In this document: positions 1 to 8,697 of the stretch, one piece after another
Layout: every line of letters starts with the position of its first letter
Numbering within the stretch: position 1 is the stretch's first letter
Origin: GCA-2683825 sp965662355
GTDB taxonomy: Bacteria > Planctomycetota > UBA1135 > GCA-002686595
Direction: 5' to 3'
Assembly (NCBI GenBank): GCA_965662355.1
Contig: CBFIHP010000003.1
Coordinates: 357,292 to 421,291 of the forward strand
DNA length: 64,000 nucleotides
Position numbers and translations under genes: made by a program
Notes under the pieces: model-generated
What the model saw: only the letters and a program-made list of their open reading frames with translations
The model's database searches: none
What the model was told of the DNA's origin: nothing

Positions 1-107
1 ACCTCGTCCAGTCGGAAGCGAGGGGCCACGCGTAGTCCCTGCAGTGTGTGCTTCATCTCGTCACAGAGCTGGCAGCCAGGCCGTGAATAGAGCACGAGCC
101 GCGGCAT
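1..107 (-). CDS. Glutaredoxin-like (DUF836-type) thiol protein, N-terminus only
   Basis: Only the first 35 codons lie in the window; the gene runs off the left edge. Reading leftwards from an ATG at 107 gives a start that fits the thioredoxin fold: a short beta strand (LVLYS), then R-P-G-C-x2-C with cysteines at residues 12 and 15, then a helix beginning DEMK. The C-x-L-C pair and the preceding SRPGC are typical of small glutaredoxin-like proteins (DUF836/YruB type) that carry out dithiol redox reactions in the cytoplasm. It is divergent from the ABC operon starting at 237, with about 130 bases between the two starts. Length and C-terminus cannot be judged, so assignment beyond glutaredoxin-like would be a guess. 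Confidence 0.6.
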   Translation of the reverse strand, partial: MPRLVLYSRPGCQLCDEMKHTLQGLRVAPRFRLDE

Positions 108-236
108 GTCTCGAGGCGGCCGCCTCCAGCTTCGAAAGAGGCGCAGGAGCATCGTCGGGGTCAAGATATCGAGAACTTCGCTCCCCCGCCATGCAGCCGG
201 CGTGGAAGTCTCGCGTCCAGAACCGATAATAACGCC

Positions 237-1094
237 ATGCCTGCGACGCGGCCGGAAATCCAAGACCATGCTCGAGCCAGTGGGGAAGCCGCAGCTCTGG
301 CCTTGGACGATGTCTCCCTCGTCTACACCCGCGGGCTCTTTCGCGCGCACACATCCGTGCTCCAGCGCGTCAGTCTTCGCGTTCCAGCCGGGGCCCGCAT
401 CGGACTCATCGGGCCGAATGGGTCGGGGAAGAGCTCGCTCCTGCGAATCGCAGCGGGGATCCAACGCCAGACGAGCGGTTGCGCCAGCGCCTTCGGATAT
501 CCGCTCGAGGACGAGCGTGCCCGCGAACGCATCGGTTTTCTGTCGGACGGCTCGCCCTTCCCGCCCGAGCTGAGTGCACGCTATGTGTTGGAGTTGTTTC
601 ACCGACTCCATCGTCTCGACCGGCGCCCCCCGCGCGAGGCCGGCGGTGGAGTTCGAGCCCAACGTCGCAAGTACTGTGACGCCCTGCTCGAACGTGCCGG
701 GCTGTCCAGTGATGCCCACCGTCCCTTGGGAACGTTCAGCCGGGGCATGTTGCGCCGCTTTGGTCTCGCCCAGGCGTTTCTTCACGAGCCGGACCTGGTT
801 CTTCTCGACGAACCGACCGCCGGACTCGACGCACCGGGCCATACGGTACTCGAGACGTTTCTGGCGGAGGCCCAGGCCCGCGGGGCAGCACTGCTTCTCG
901 CCTCGCACATACCCAGTGATCTACTGGCCTTCACCGATCACGTAGCCGTGCTGGTCGAAGGCACCATCACCCGACAGGGTCCGCCCGAGACACTCCTGGC
1001 GCAAGCCGGTCGCGGAATGGCAGCCCTCTTCAACACGCACGCCAGTAACGAAGAAGTCGACGAAGATCAGAACATCCCCGGGAACTCTGCATGA
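237..1094 (+). CDS. ABC transporter ATP-binding protein
   Basis: Cytoplasmic ATPase subunit of an ABC exporter, 285 aa. Visible motifs in order: Walker A GPNGSGKSS at residues 59-67, a signature loop FSRGM at 167-171 in place of LSGGQ, Walker B DLVLLDE at 186-192 followed by the D-loop (GLD), and the switch histidine in LASH at 224. The Q-loop glutamine is not evident; the region reads GFLSDGSPF, as in some CcmA/NatA-like ATPases. The ATG at 237 leaves a short unconserved N-terminal tail before the first strand. The stop overlaps the next gene by ATGA (1091-1094), so the partner is almost certainly the membrane protein that follows. Substrate unknown. Confidence 0.9.
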   Translation: MPATRPEIQDHARASGEAAALALDDVSLVYTRGLFRAHTSVLQRVSLRVPAGARIGLIGPNGSGKSSLLRIAAGIQRQTSGCASAFGYPLEDERARERIGFLSDGSPFPPELSARYVLELFHRLHRLDRRPPREAGGGVRAQRRKYCDALLERAGLSSDAHRPLGTFSRGMLRRFGLAQAFLHEPDLVLLDEPTAGLDAPGHTVLETFLAEAQARGAALLLASHIPSDLLAFTDHVAVLVEGTITRQGPPETLLAQAGRGMAALFNTHASNEEVDEDQNIPGNSA

Positions 1095-2209
1095 GGTCCG
1101 GCTCGACTCTGCCCCCCTTCCCCTGGACATTGGTCCGCTTCGGGTTTCGACGGGCACTTCCATGGCCCATGTGGATCGCGGTCTTCGCCATCTTGTTCTT
1201 CGCCGCGACGAGCGGACCTGGTGAAGGTGTGTTGTCGGGTCCGGAAACGAACCCGAGCAATCGCGCCCACTGGATCCGGCACGGCATGTGGAGCACCTTC
1301 TTTCTCACGGTGCTCCCCATGCTCGTATGGCGCGGTGCCGTGCTCGGGGAAAGCTGGCGGGCGCGCGACGGTCAATGGCTCGGAGCCCTGCCCTGGAAGC
1401 GAAGCACGATCGCCTTCGCCTGCGCCCTGGGAACGAGTGCTGCCGCTCTCGCCGCGTCCGGTGTGGCCTTCGGTGTGATCGTGCTCAGCGCCGAACGCCC
1501 CGTCGAGGGGGCCCGCTATGCACGGACGTTGCAGCACCCCGCGCTCTTCCTGCCCGACGACGCGGGCGTACCGCCCCCGCAGGCCCAGCTCAGCCTGATC
1601 GTCGACGACGACGCAGGTATGCCCTCGCGAGTCGGCCCGCGGACCCGCGCTCTGCAGGTCGCGCCCACCGTCGCCCCAGGCTCCGGCGCCGCGGTCGATC
1701 TTCGGCTCGTGCTGCGTTCGCGGGACGGGCAAGAGCACAGTTCCGAACGGCGCATCTTTGCACGCACTCCCATGCGACTCGAACTCGTGGGCGTCGGTCC
1801 CTGGCAGCTCGAGTTCCACCGGGGGCCCGGTGCGGTCGTGTTTCTGCCGCGCTCGAGCATCCGTTTGCTACACACGGAGGAGAGCTGGTTTGGTTGCGAT
1901 GTGGGCTTCTTTTGGCGCAGCGCCCTGGGCCTCATGGCCTGGGGAGTCCTGGCGATGGGGCTCGGGGCATGGATGCGTTTGTCACTGGCGATCGGCACGT
2001 GTCTTTCGCTGGCCAGCGTTCCGTGGTGCTTCGACGTGCACAAACAGCTCCTGCCCGCTGGCGACTTCATGGAGAGCCTCGCCCTGCTCGCGGATGGAGT
2101 GACCCCGGGACCGACGCCCCATGCCATGGCGCTAGGCACGCTCGTCTTCTTGCTGCTCGCCGCCCTGCTCTTGCGCGGTGCATTGCGCGAAGGGGCGCTG
2201 CGAGCATGA
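1091..2209 (+). CDS. ABC exporter membrane subunit with large extracytoplasmic loop
   Basis: Polytopic membrane protein, 372 aa, translationally coupled to the ATPase upstream (ATGA overlap) and to the gene downstream (ATGA at 2206-2209). Hydrophobic segments appear near residues 25-42, 66-84, 107-130, 275-296, 298-314 and 348-365. A hydrophilic region of about 140 residues (roughly 135-270) lies between the third and fourth segments and is probably outside the membrane. This is the arrangement of an ABC-2 type permease with an inserted soluble domain. I do not recognise a named family. Position between an ABC ATPase and a small membrane-anchored protein supports a transport role; the substrate is not indicated by neighbours. 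Confidence 0.7.
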   Translation: MRSGSTLPPFPWTLVRFGFRRALPWPMWIAVFAILFFAATSGPGEGVLSGPETNPSNRAHWIRHGMWSTFFLTVLPMLVWRGAVLGESWRARDGQWLGALPWKRSTIAFACALGTSAAALAASGVAFGVIVLSAERPVEGARYARTLQHPALFLPDDAGVPPPQAQLSLIVDDDAGMPSRVGPRTRALQVAPTVAPGSGAAVDLRLVLRSRDGQEHSSERRIFARTPMRLELVGVGPWQLEFHRGPGAVVFLPRSSIRLLHTEESWFGCDVGFFWRSALGLMAWGVLAMGLGAWMRLSLAIGTCLSLASVPWCFDVHKQLLPAGDFMESLALLADGVTPGPTPHAMALGTLVFLLLAALLLRGALREGALRA

Positions 2210-2793
2210 AGGCCAGACAAGCACTCGCAATCGTCTTGCTGGCCCTCGGCTACGCGGCCTTTGACTTCGCTTTTTCAGGATCCAGTGGAGCCAGGACAGG
2301 CTCGGGCACACGCAGCGTTCAACGACTTCTCGGACCGGCCGCCGAGCTCCTCGCGGACGTGCAGTGGATTCGTTTCACTCGGGCGCTCATCCGGGGCGAA
2401 CACGATCGCGCCCTCTTCCACGCGGACAGTGCCCTGGCCCTCGACCCGCAAGCCACCGAGGGCTGGGATCAACTCGCGACGCACCTGGCTACCTTCCACG
2501 GCTCGCCGGAACGCGAAACGGATCCACGACGCAGAGAAGCCTGGTTCCTGGCGGGCATCGAGGTCACGCACCGTGGCGCGGCATTCGCCTCCGATCCTGG
2601 GCGCCTGGCGCTCTGTCGCGGGCTGCTCTACGTCAACAGGCTGCAGATCGATCCCGACACGTTCCCGGAGAGTCGCAACGCGCTCTGCGACGCTGCGCTC
2701 GAGGCCTTCGAAGAGGCCCGCGACCTGGGTGTCGGGGGCCTGGAAGACATGGACGAGCTGGAGCGCTACCTGGCAGAGCAGCGCCGCCCCTGA
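2206..2793 (+). CDS. Membrane-anchored helical-repeat protein of the ABC operon
   Basis: 195 aa, started at the ATG at 2206 that overlaps the preceding stop (ATGA). Residues 5-24 form one hydrophobic helix, a signal anchor or uncleaved signal peptide. The rest is helix-rich with TPR-like character: DVQWIRFTRALIRGEH, then a run ending ALALDPQATEGWDQLA, then an acidic C-terminal helix. No catalytic motif is visible. The three overlapping genes 237-2793 look like one operon, so this protein may be an accessory factor of the exporter, held on the outer face of the membrane. The last 28 bases overlap the end of pdxA, which is convergent. Confidence 0.65.
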   Translation: MKARQALAIVLLALGYAAFDFAFSGSSGARTGSGTRSVQRLLGPAAELLADVQWIRFTRALIRGEHDRALFHADSALALDPQATEGWDQLATHLATFHGSPERETDPRRREAWFLAGIEVTHRGAAFASDPGRLALCRGLLYVNRLQIDPDTFPESRNALCDAALEAFEEARDLGVGGLEDMDELERYLAEQRRP

Positions 2794-3764
2794 GCCCAGA
2801 GCGAGGCCTGGGACACGGCGATTCTCAGATTCGTCGGGTCGGCACGGCCCTGTCCCGCGATGTCGAAGGCGGTGCCGTGTGCGGGGCTCACTCGCACGTA
2901 GGGCAGACCGAGTAGCAAGGTGACCGCTTCTCCGGGGGCATGCAGCTTGACGGGAATGAAGGCCTGATCGTGATAGAGCGCAAGCACCGCGTCGAACTCG
3001 CCCGCAGCGGCGCGCACGAACACCGAATCGGCCGGCAAGGGGGGCGTGACGTCGATGCCCCTGGTTCGTGCCTCTTCACAAGCAGGCACGAGCGTGTCCA
3101 GTTCCTCGGTTCCGAAGAGCCCTCCCTCCCCCGCATGGGGATTCAATCCGGCCAGTGCAATGCGCGGAGCATCCACGCCAAGTCGACGCAGCTCGTGATC
3201 GAGGAAAGTGAGTCCCCCGACGACCTTGGGGCCATCGATCTCCAGGAGCGCTTCCGCCAGGGGTTGGTGGCGCGTCAACAGCATCACGCGCAGGTCGCGC
3301 ACGCAGGCGAGCATCTCGACCCGCGGCGCCCCGGCCCAACGCTCCAGAAGCTGGGTCTGTCCCTCGACGCGCTCGCCGGCGAGGTGCATGGCCTCCTTCG
3401 ATACGGGCGCGGTGACGAGCGCATCGACGCGGCCCGCCAGGGCGAGCTGTGCGCCGAGCTGCAAGGCACACAGAGCTGCTTCGCCTCCCTCGCGACTGGC
3501 GCGCCCCTTTCTCCAACCGGCACTCTCCTGGGAGACGAGCCACGCGTTCCCCGTCTCGGGGTCCCATTCTTCGAAACTCGCGATCCGAACCATTCCGAAG
3601 GGAGCCTCGGTCTCCGGTCCGATGGCCAGGATCGCCGTGGATTCGCGCAACTGCTTCTCCGCGAGAATGCTGGCCACGATCTCGGGACCGATACCGGCAG
3701 GGTCGCCGGCGGTCAGCGCGAGCAGCGTCTGCGCTTGCGTCGGATTCGAAGCATGGCTCGACAT
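2766..3764 (-). CDS. pdxA: 4-hydroxythreonine-4-phosphate dehydrogenase
   Basis: PdxA oxidises 4-phosphohydroxy-L-threonine with NAD+ in the DXP-dependent route to pyridoxal phosphate. The 332-aa protein has the family's normal length and landmarks: the N-terminal GDPAGIGPEI (residues 20-29), the APVSKEAM segment, LNPHAGEGG with a metal-binding histidine, LYHDQAFIPVK with another, and SPAHGTAFDIAG near the C-terminus. The start is the ATG at 3764; no clear Shine-Dalgarno sequence precedes it. The 3' end overlaps the convergent ABC-operon protein by 28 bases. The next gene upstream on the same strand ends about 310 bases away, beyond a hairpin, so pdxA is probably transcribed on its own. No other vitamin B6 gene is in the window. 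Confidence 0.93.
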   Translation of the reverse strand: MSSHASNPTQAQTLLALTAGDPAGIGPEIVASILAEKQLRESTAILAIGPETEAPFGMVRIASFEEWDPETGNAWLVSQESAGWRKGRASREGGEAALCALQLGAQLALAGRVDALVTAPVSKEAMHLAGERVEGQTQLLERWAGAPRVEMLACVRDLRVMLLTRHQPLAEALLEIDGPKVVGGLTFLDHELRRLGVDAPRIALAGLNPHAGEGGLFGTEELDTLVPACEEARTRGIDVTPPLPADSVFVRAAAGEFDAVLALYHDQAFIPVKLHAPGEAVTLLLGLPYVRVSPAHGTAFDIAGQGRADPTNLRIAVSQASLWAQGRRCSAR

Positions 3765-4073
3765 GACGTCGGCATGCTAACGCGAAGCGACAAGAGAAGC
3801 CCGAGCGCCAGGCATTCGGGCTTCCGGTTTGTTGTGGGGTAGGCACACATGCATTCCCTTTTGGAGGCCGTGCGCTCCCCGTCGGGAGCACGGGCTTACG
3901 TGTGCAGCCCCTTTGAACAGTCACTCATTCGTGATCACCTCCTTTTCTTCCGGTCACCCCGGAGTGCAGCCAGTGACGACCGGGCTCCGGGCTTCCAGTG
4001 GCTCCCCGGCGTCCCGGGGATCTCCGGGCGACAACTCGCCGCCGGCTCCATCATCGGCCAAGACGCGCTGGGA
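3765..4073. other. Non-coding gap between pdxA and the amidohydrolase
   Basis: About 310 bases without a convincing gene. It holds one clear inverted repeat (3796-3804 with 3816-3824) and a shorter hairpin around 3870-3895 in which GCTCCC pairs with GGGAGC. Open frames here lack a start and composition like those of the neighbours, and match nothing I recognise. The promoter of pdxA should lie close to 3765-3800, but I cannot pick out a -10/-35 pair. Confidence 0.4.
3796..3824 (-). terminator. Hairpin between amidohydrolase and pdxA
   Basis: GAAGCCCGA at 3796-3804 is the exact reverse complement of TCGGGCTTC at 3816-3824, an 9-bp stem with an 11-base loop. On the minus strand it is followed by a weak pyrimidine stretch (TCTCTTGTC) rather than a run of T. 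It sits downstream of the amidohydrolase gene and just upstream of pdxA, so termination of the upstream transcript is the simplest reading; an attenuator for pdxA is possible. Confidence 0.4.
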
Positions 4074-5375
4074 TCAAGAGGGTCGGCTCAGCCCCTCGCG
4101 GACGGTCGTCTGGAATTCCCGCTGTGGGAATCCGGAAAGGCCGCGGTGGCCGTTGCCGTCCTGTACGACCTCGACCAACGCCCCGGAACCCAGGAGCTCG
4201 GGGGTCTCGAGAATGTCGCCTTCGGCGATCAAGAGGTCGGCTCGCTTGCCGGGCTCGAAGGTGCCTGTGTCGTCCTGCGAAATTTCGCGGGCCGCGAGTC
4301 CGGTCGAGCCGTACCACGTCGCCAGGGGCGACAGTCCATCCTGGATCAGGTGATGCAGCTCCATGAAGTTGCGCCCATGCATGCCGGGAAGCACGGGATC
4401 GGTCCCCATGAGAATCGGTAGCTGGCCCTTGGCTGCGTACTCGACGGCCTTGGAGTGATGTTCGTTGACTTGCTTGACCTTCTCCATCACGAAGTCCGAG
4501 AGTCCCTCGGCTTGCAGGAGCTCGTTCGTAATCCAAGAGGTCGGCGTGACGGAGCACCCGTTCTCGAAGGCCATGTCGACCAGCCGCTCGTCCATGAAGG
4601 AGATGTGCTGTAGATCGTGTACGCCGTGGCGAATGGCCAGCTCGATTCCGGACTTGCTGTGCGCATGGGCTGCGACCCTCATGCCACGCGCGGAGGCCTC
4701 CTCCGTGATGGCCTCGACCTCGTCGGGATGAAAGTCCCGATGCTCTAGCTTGTCGCCCGGCGAAGCGACTCCGGGGCTCGCACAGATCTTGATCAGGTCA
4801 CCGCCACAACCGGCGATGTCGCGCACGCGCTTGCGACACTCCCAGGGTCCGTCGATCACGCTCGAGGGACGACCCGGCCCCTGGGGCCAGAGTTTCGAGA
4901 GCTCGCCATGGCAGCGATCCGGCCCTCGAAAATCAGCGTGGCCCCCGGTACTCGAGAGCATACAGATCGAGATCTTCAGCCGCGGCCCGATGCACGTGCC
5001 TTGCGCGACCAACTGCTTCATCAAATGGGTCGCACCCCCGACGTCGCGCATCGTCGTCACGCCCCCATCGACGAGAGTCGTGTAGAGCACCTTCTCGACG
5101 AAGATCAGCGAGGCGCCGGTGTTCATCAGCTCCATGCTCTTCGAATCCAGGCCGAGCACCGTGATGTGACCGTGGCAGTCGATAAGCCCCGGGGTCACGG
5201 TGTAGTTGCTGGCGTCGATCCGCGTATCGTCGTCGGCGAGTTCGCGCTCGGGCCGGTGGGGCTCGAGGGAGTGGATGCGCCCACCAGCGATGCAGAGATC
5301 GCTCGCCGTGTGGATCGATGACGGATCGGAACTCTTGCCGTCGTAGAGCTTCTTGATGTTGGAAAGAATGATCAT
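4074..5375 (-). CDS. Metal-dependent amidohydrolase (imidazolonepropionase/prolidase-like)
   Basis: Amidohydrolase-superfamily enzyme, 433 aa, expected to hydrolyse an amide or peptide-like bond using two metal ions. Visible ligands: H68 and H70 in DCHGH, K196 in DLIKI (position of the carbamylated bridging lysine), H237 and H239 in AAHAHS, H257 in LQHIS, and D326 in MGTDP. The GVTTMRDVGG segment is typical of the subgroup that includes Xaa-Pro dipeptidases and imidazolonepropionases. I chose the ATG at 5375, which is preceded by AAGGAG at good spacing; reading further upstream would run into glpK. The glpK stop lies 31 bases before this start, so the two may share a transcript. The exact substrate cannot be read from the sequence; no histidine-catabolism genes are nearby. 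No signal peptide. Confidence 0.85.
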   Translation of the reverse strand: MIILSNIKKLYDGKSSDPSSIHTASDLCIAGGRIHSLEPHRPERELADDDTRIDASNYTVTPGLIDCHGHITVLGLDSKSMELMNTGASLIFVEKVLYTTLVDGGVTTMRDVGGATHLMKQLVAQGTCIGPRLKISICMLSSTGGHADFRGPDRCHGELSKLWPQGPGRPSSVIDGPWECRKRVRDIAGCGGDLIKICASPGVASPGDKLEHRDFHPDEVEAITEEASARGMRVAAHAHSKSGIELAIRHGVHDLQHISFMDERLVDMAFENGCSVTPTSWITNELLQAEGLSDFVMEKVKQVNEHHSKAVEYAAKGQLPILMGTDPVLPGMHGRNFMELHHLIQDGLSPLATWYGSTGLAAREISQDDTGTFEPGKRADLLIAEGDILETPELLGSGALVEVVQDGNGHRGLSGFPQREFQTTVREGLSRPS

Positions 5376-5406
5376 GGAGTCTCCTTCATCTGTTCGCCTG
5401 ACTCTC

Positions 5407-6876
5407 TCAGCGGCCGAGTACGCGGGCCACGGCACGCTTCCAATCCGCCAGCCGCTCCGCCTGCCCCAAGGCCTCTGTTTCAGGCTCGAAGACCTCTGGA
5501 GCCGCGTGCTTCGACAAGGGCTCGCCTGGATCGCTCCAGAGGCCGGCTCCCAGGCCAGCGAGTGCCGCGGCGCCGCGGGCGGTGGCCTCGACATTCCTCG
5601 GACGCAGGACCCGCGCTCGGCACAGGTCCGCTTGAATCTGCATCAAGAGATCGTTCTGTGCCGCCCCGCCATCGGCCAGCACGCTCTCGACCGCGAGACC
5701 CGATTCGGAACGGAAGAGCTCGATCAGCTCGGCGTTCTGAAAGGCCATGGCCTCGATGGCCGCCCGCGCGATGTGGGCCCGCTCGCTTCCGCGCGTCAAA
5801 CCGAGCAGCGCCCCGCGCGCCTCCGCATCCCAGTAGGGAGCACCCAGTCCCGCGAAGGCGGGTACGAAAAAGACGCCGCCCGAGTCCTCGACGGTACGCG
5901 CCAGCGCCTCGATCTCGGACGCGTCGCGAAAGAAGCCCAACGAATCGCGCAACCACTGCACGGCGGCGCCACAGATGAAGACCGAGCCCTCCAGGGAGAA
6001 CACCGATTGGCCCCGGCGACCGATGGCCAGGGTCGTGATCAACCCGCGCGTCGAATCGCGCCGTTCGGCTCCAGTGTTCAGCAACAGAAACGAGCCGGTG
6101 CCGTACGTCGCCTTGAACGAGCCCGCGTCGAAACAGCCCTGGCCGAAGAGCGCCGCCTGCTGATCCCCCGCGACCCCGTGGATCGAGAGCGTCCGACCAG
6201 CGCTTCGTGCAGGATCCGTATGACCCACGCAGGCCGTCGATTCGTTGACAGCAGCCAGAGCTGAGCTCTCGATGCCGAACAAGGAGCACAGCTCCTGCGA
6301 CCATGTGCGCGCCTCGATATCGAAGAGCATCGTGCGACACGCATTGGTCGGATCGGTGGCGTAGACCCGCCCTCCCGTGAGGTGATGGATCACGAGCGTG
6401 TCCACGGTCGCGAAGACAACCTCGCCCGCCGCGTTCCGCTGCGCGAGCCCGTCGTCCTGCTCCAGCATCCAGGCGATCTTGCTGGCGCTGAAGTAGGGAT
6501 CGAGCAAGAGCCCCGTGCGCCTGGCAACCAGATCGCCCTGGCCGCCCGCTCGCCGTCCTGCGCACTGTTCCGCCGTGCGCCGATCCTGCCAGACGATGCC
6601 CCGCCCGAGGGCACGCCCAGTCTCCCGCTCCAGGGCGAAGATCGTCTCGCGCTGGTTGGTGATACCGAGCAACTCGACGCTTCCCGCCTTCGGATGGGCA
6701 AGGATCTCCTCGACGACCGCATCCACGGCACCGAGAATCTCGGACGCCTCGTGCTCGACCCATCCGGGCTGGGGGAAGTGCTGGGGAAACTCCCGGTATG
6801 CCCGCCCCAGGGAGCGCAGCTCGCCGTCGAACAAAACGGCGCTGACACCGGTCGTCCCGGCATCGATCGCTAGCAG
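5407..6876 (-). CDS. glpK: Glycerol kinase
   Basis: GlpK phosphorylates glycerol to sn-glycerol 3-phosphate with ATP (FGGY kinase family). The protein shows IDAGTTGVSAVLFDG near the N-terminus (phosphate loop), TNQRET, WQDRR, TDPTNACRTMLFDI, GDQQAALFGQ, YGTGSF, GLGAPYWD and ADGGAAQNDLLMQ, so both domains are intact. The start is a problem: no in-frame ATG or GTG precedes the phosphate loop. The options are CTG at 6876 (used here, 489 aa), a rarer codon between 6876 and the in-frame TAG at 6898-6900, or TTG at 6834, which would remove the phosphate loop. An ATG six codons before that TAG is in the same frame. No glpF or glpD is adjacent. Confidence 0.88.
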   Translation of the reverse strand: MLAIDAGTTGVSAVLFDGELRSLGRAYREFPQHFPQPGWVEHEASEILGAVDAVVEEILAHPKAGSVELLGITNQRETIFALERETGRALGRGIVWQDRRTAEQCAGRRAGGQGDLVARRTGLLLDPYFSASKIAWMLEQDDGLAQRNAAGEVVFATVDTLVIHHLTGGRVYATDPTNACRTMLFDIEARTWSQELCSLFGIESSALAAVNESTACVGHTDPARSAGRTLSIHGVAGDQQAALFGQGCFDAGSFKATYGTGSFLLLNTGAERRDSTRGLITTLAIGRRGQSVFSLEGSVFICGAAVQWLRDSLGFFRDASEIEALARTVEDSGGVFFVPAFAGLGAPYWDAEARGALLGLTRGSERAHIARAAIEAMAFQNAELIELFRSESGLAVESVLADGGAAQNDLLMQIQADLCRARVLRPRNVEATARGAAALAGLGAGLWSDPGEPLSKHAAPEVFEPETEALGQAERLADWKRAVARVLGR

Positions 6877-6934
6877 CTTGGCTTCGATGCCCGGAGCCTA
6901 GCGCTCCAGGCACTCCATTCCAGTCCGGACCTTG

Positions 6935-7555
6935 CTAGAAGGTCCCTCCGAGTTGCGTCAGCGTGACTCGATCCGCGCCAAAGAGACAGGATCCGAAGAC
7001 ATAGCCCACTTCCGGATGGATGGCGCCGATGCTGAAACCGTGCCCGTAGAAATCGGTCTGTCCGGCCAACAGGACGACGGGCAGATCCATGCCTCCGTGG
7101 AGTTGACTGAGCGCGAAGTTGATCGGCTGGGTGCCGAAGAAACCGAAGGAACCGTAGCCGCCCTCGGTCAGCGTGCGGACCTGGAAGCTGACATCGACCC
7201 GGCCGCTCTGAAGGACTCGTGGATCGAGTTCGATCTCGTAACGGCCGTGGAAGAGCAGTTCGTAGGTTCCGGGTAGGGTTCCATACGCCAGCTCGATGTT
7301 GCCATTGCCCTTGACCGAAAGGACCAGCTCCTGGAGCGATACCGGGTCTCCGGCGAGGCGGAAGCCGCCACCCTCTTGGCCTGCCAGGATCGGCAGGCTG
7401 GTGACTTCTTCGCCCGGACTCGAGGATGAAGGCGGAACCGGCGGTACACCGGGGGGAGCGCCCTGGGCACCGACTTGGGTTCCTAGGATGAGGCACACGC
7501 CGGTTACGAGCCCGGCGAATCGAAGGGGGGTCTTCACGTCCAGTAGGTTTTTCAT
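6935..7555 (-). CDS. Small exported protein downstream of the sigma/anti-sigma pair
   Basis: 206 aa from the ATG at 7555, which shares one base with the TGA of the gene before it. The N-terminus is a signal peptide: KNLLDVKTPLR, a hydrophobic run (FAGLVTGVCLILGT), then a cleavage region ending VGAQG. A Pro/Ser-rich linker (about residues 30-47) precedes a beta-rich domain with many Gly and aromatic residues, ending FGADRVTLTQLGGTF. I do not recognise the family. Its place as third gene of an overlapping operon with an ECF sigma factor and a ZAS-type protein suggests an envelope protein linked to the same signal, either target or sensor. No cysteines or lipobox near the cleavage site, so it is probably secreted and soluble. 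Confidence 0.72.
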   Translation of the reverse strand: MKNLLDVKTPLRFAGLVTGVCLILGTQVGAQGAPPGVPPVPPSSSSPGEEVTSLPILAGQEGGGFRLAGDPVSLQELVLSVKGNGNIELAYGTLPGTYELLFHGRYEIELDPRVLQSGRVDVSFQVRTLTEGGYGSFGFFGTQPINFALSQLHGGMDLPVVLLAGQTDFYGHGFSIGAIHPEVGYVFGSCLFGADRVTLTQLGGTF

Positions 7556-8697
7556 CACGTCATCTCTCCATCATCCGAGAAAGGGCCCGACAAAGGAAAG
7601 TCAACACCCTCTTCGGCCCCGCCGGATTGGGCGAGGCCAGGGGGGGAGGATTCCCCCGGGGAAAACAGTTCGGGACAGGTTTCAAGGAGAGCTTGGGCGA
7701 AACCTGCTTGGTGATCGATTGCGGCACGGGTACGCGGGGAGTTGAGGAAGAGCTTTGCAATCTCTCCCACGCGCGCGGGGTGTCGATCCAGCAAGCGCCG
7801 ATAGGACGCCAGGGACCGTTTCACGTCGCGCAGATCCGCGTAGTACATGCCGATATTGAAGTGGGCGAAGAAGAACCGATCGTCGTGGTCGGCCAGACCC
7901 GAACCGACGATCCAGCGGTTGCAGGCGATGGCCTTTTTCGTCTCGCCTTCTTCCGCATAGAGCTTGCCGAGTTGAACCGCGGCGTGGGCCCGGTTGGCGT
8001 CGGACATGGCGCTCTGGAAGATGCGGCGGTACGCCCGGGAGGCTTTGATGCGACGACCCTCGTGGGCCTCGAGGAAGGCCAGGTACAGCTTGGCTTCTTC
8101 GTTGGTCTCGTCGGAGCTCACGGCCTCTTCGAGGAGGCGGCGGCCCTTGTCCATCGGATCCGTGATCTTCTCGAGCTTGCCGTTGAGCATGTGGCGCGCT
8201 TGCTGCCAGTCGAGATCGCAGCCGTTGCCGCGGCCACTCTCGAGGACACCGTCGACGAAACCGCGGCCCTGGGTCTTCACGCTGCCGACTTCGACGGCTT
8301 TCTCGAAGACGCGCACGCGGAAGTCGGAGTCGATCGCGTTCAGCACGTAGGCCTTGCCCAGCTGGTAGAAAATCTTCGAGAGGCGATGCACCAGGTCGAT
8401 CTTCTCGAGCTGGTCTTCCATTCCACCCGCCAGCCCGCCGGCCAGGTCCTGGCCGAGCAGGGCGGAGTAGTTCGCGAGCAAGGCTTCCGGATCGGAGAGC
8501 TCGCGATGGGCGCGAATCTGGCTACGGGTATCGTCGAAGAAGGAGGAGCAGGAGGAGCATTCTTCCAGGTGTGCGATCGCGCGACCGCCGGCGACTTCAT
8601 CGAGCTCGCCGTCAACGAGACAAGAGAGGTCCAGTTGGAACTGAACACATACATCCTGAAGGTCGTCGATCCACCACTCGGCGCTGGGGGAGCTCAT
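7555..8697 (-). CDS. Putative soluble anti-sigma factor: ZAS zinc finger plus TPR repeats
   Basis: 380 aa. The first 60 residues carry a zinc-binding anti-sigma pattern: C26, then H43-x3-C47-x2-C50 (AHLEECSSC), as in ZAS proteins that hold ECF sigma factors. Unlike many anti-sigmas it has no transmembrane helix; the rest (about 100-340) is helical with TPR-like pairs such as EAKLYLAFLEAHEGRRIKAS and AAVQLGKLYAEEGETKKAIA. The ATG at 8697 overlaps the stop of the sigma gene (8694-8697), so both products should be made in a fixed ratio. From known ZAS/ECF pairs I infer cytoplasmic binding of the sigma factor encoded upstream. The TPR part may respond to a protein ligand; this is inference. Confidence 0.78.
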   Translation of the reverse strand: MSSPSAEWWIDDLQDVCVQFQLDLSCLVDGELDEVAGGRAIAHLEECSSCSSFFDDTRSQIRAHRELSDPEALLANYSALLGQDLAGGLAGGMEDQLEKIDLVHRLSKIFYQLGKAYVLNAIDSDFRVRVFEKAVEVGSVKTQGRGFVDGVLESGRGNGCDLDWQQARHMLNGKLEKITDPMDKGRRLLEEAVSSDETNEEAKLYLAFLEAHEGRRIKASRAYRRIFQSAMSDANRAHAAVQLGKLYAEEGETKKAIACNRWIVGSGLADHDDRFFFAHFNIGMYYADLRDVKRSLASYRRLLDRHPARVGEIAKLFLNSPRTRAAIDHQAGFAQALLETCPELFSPGESSPPGLAQSGGAEEGVDFPLSGPFSDDGEMT

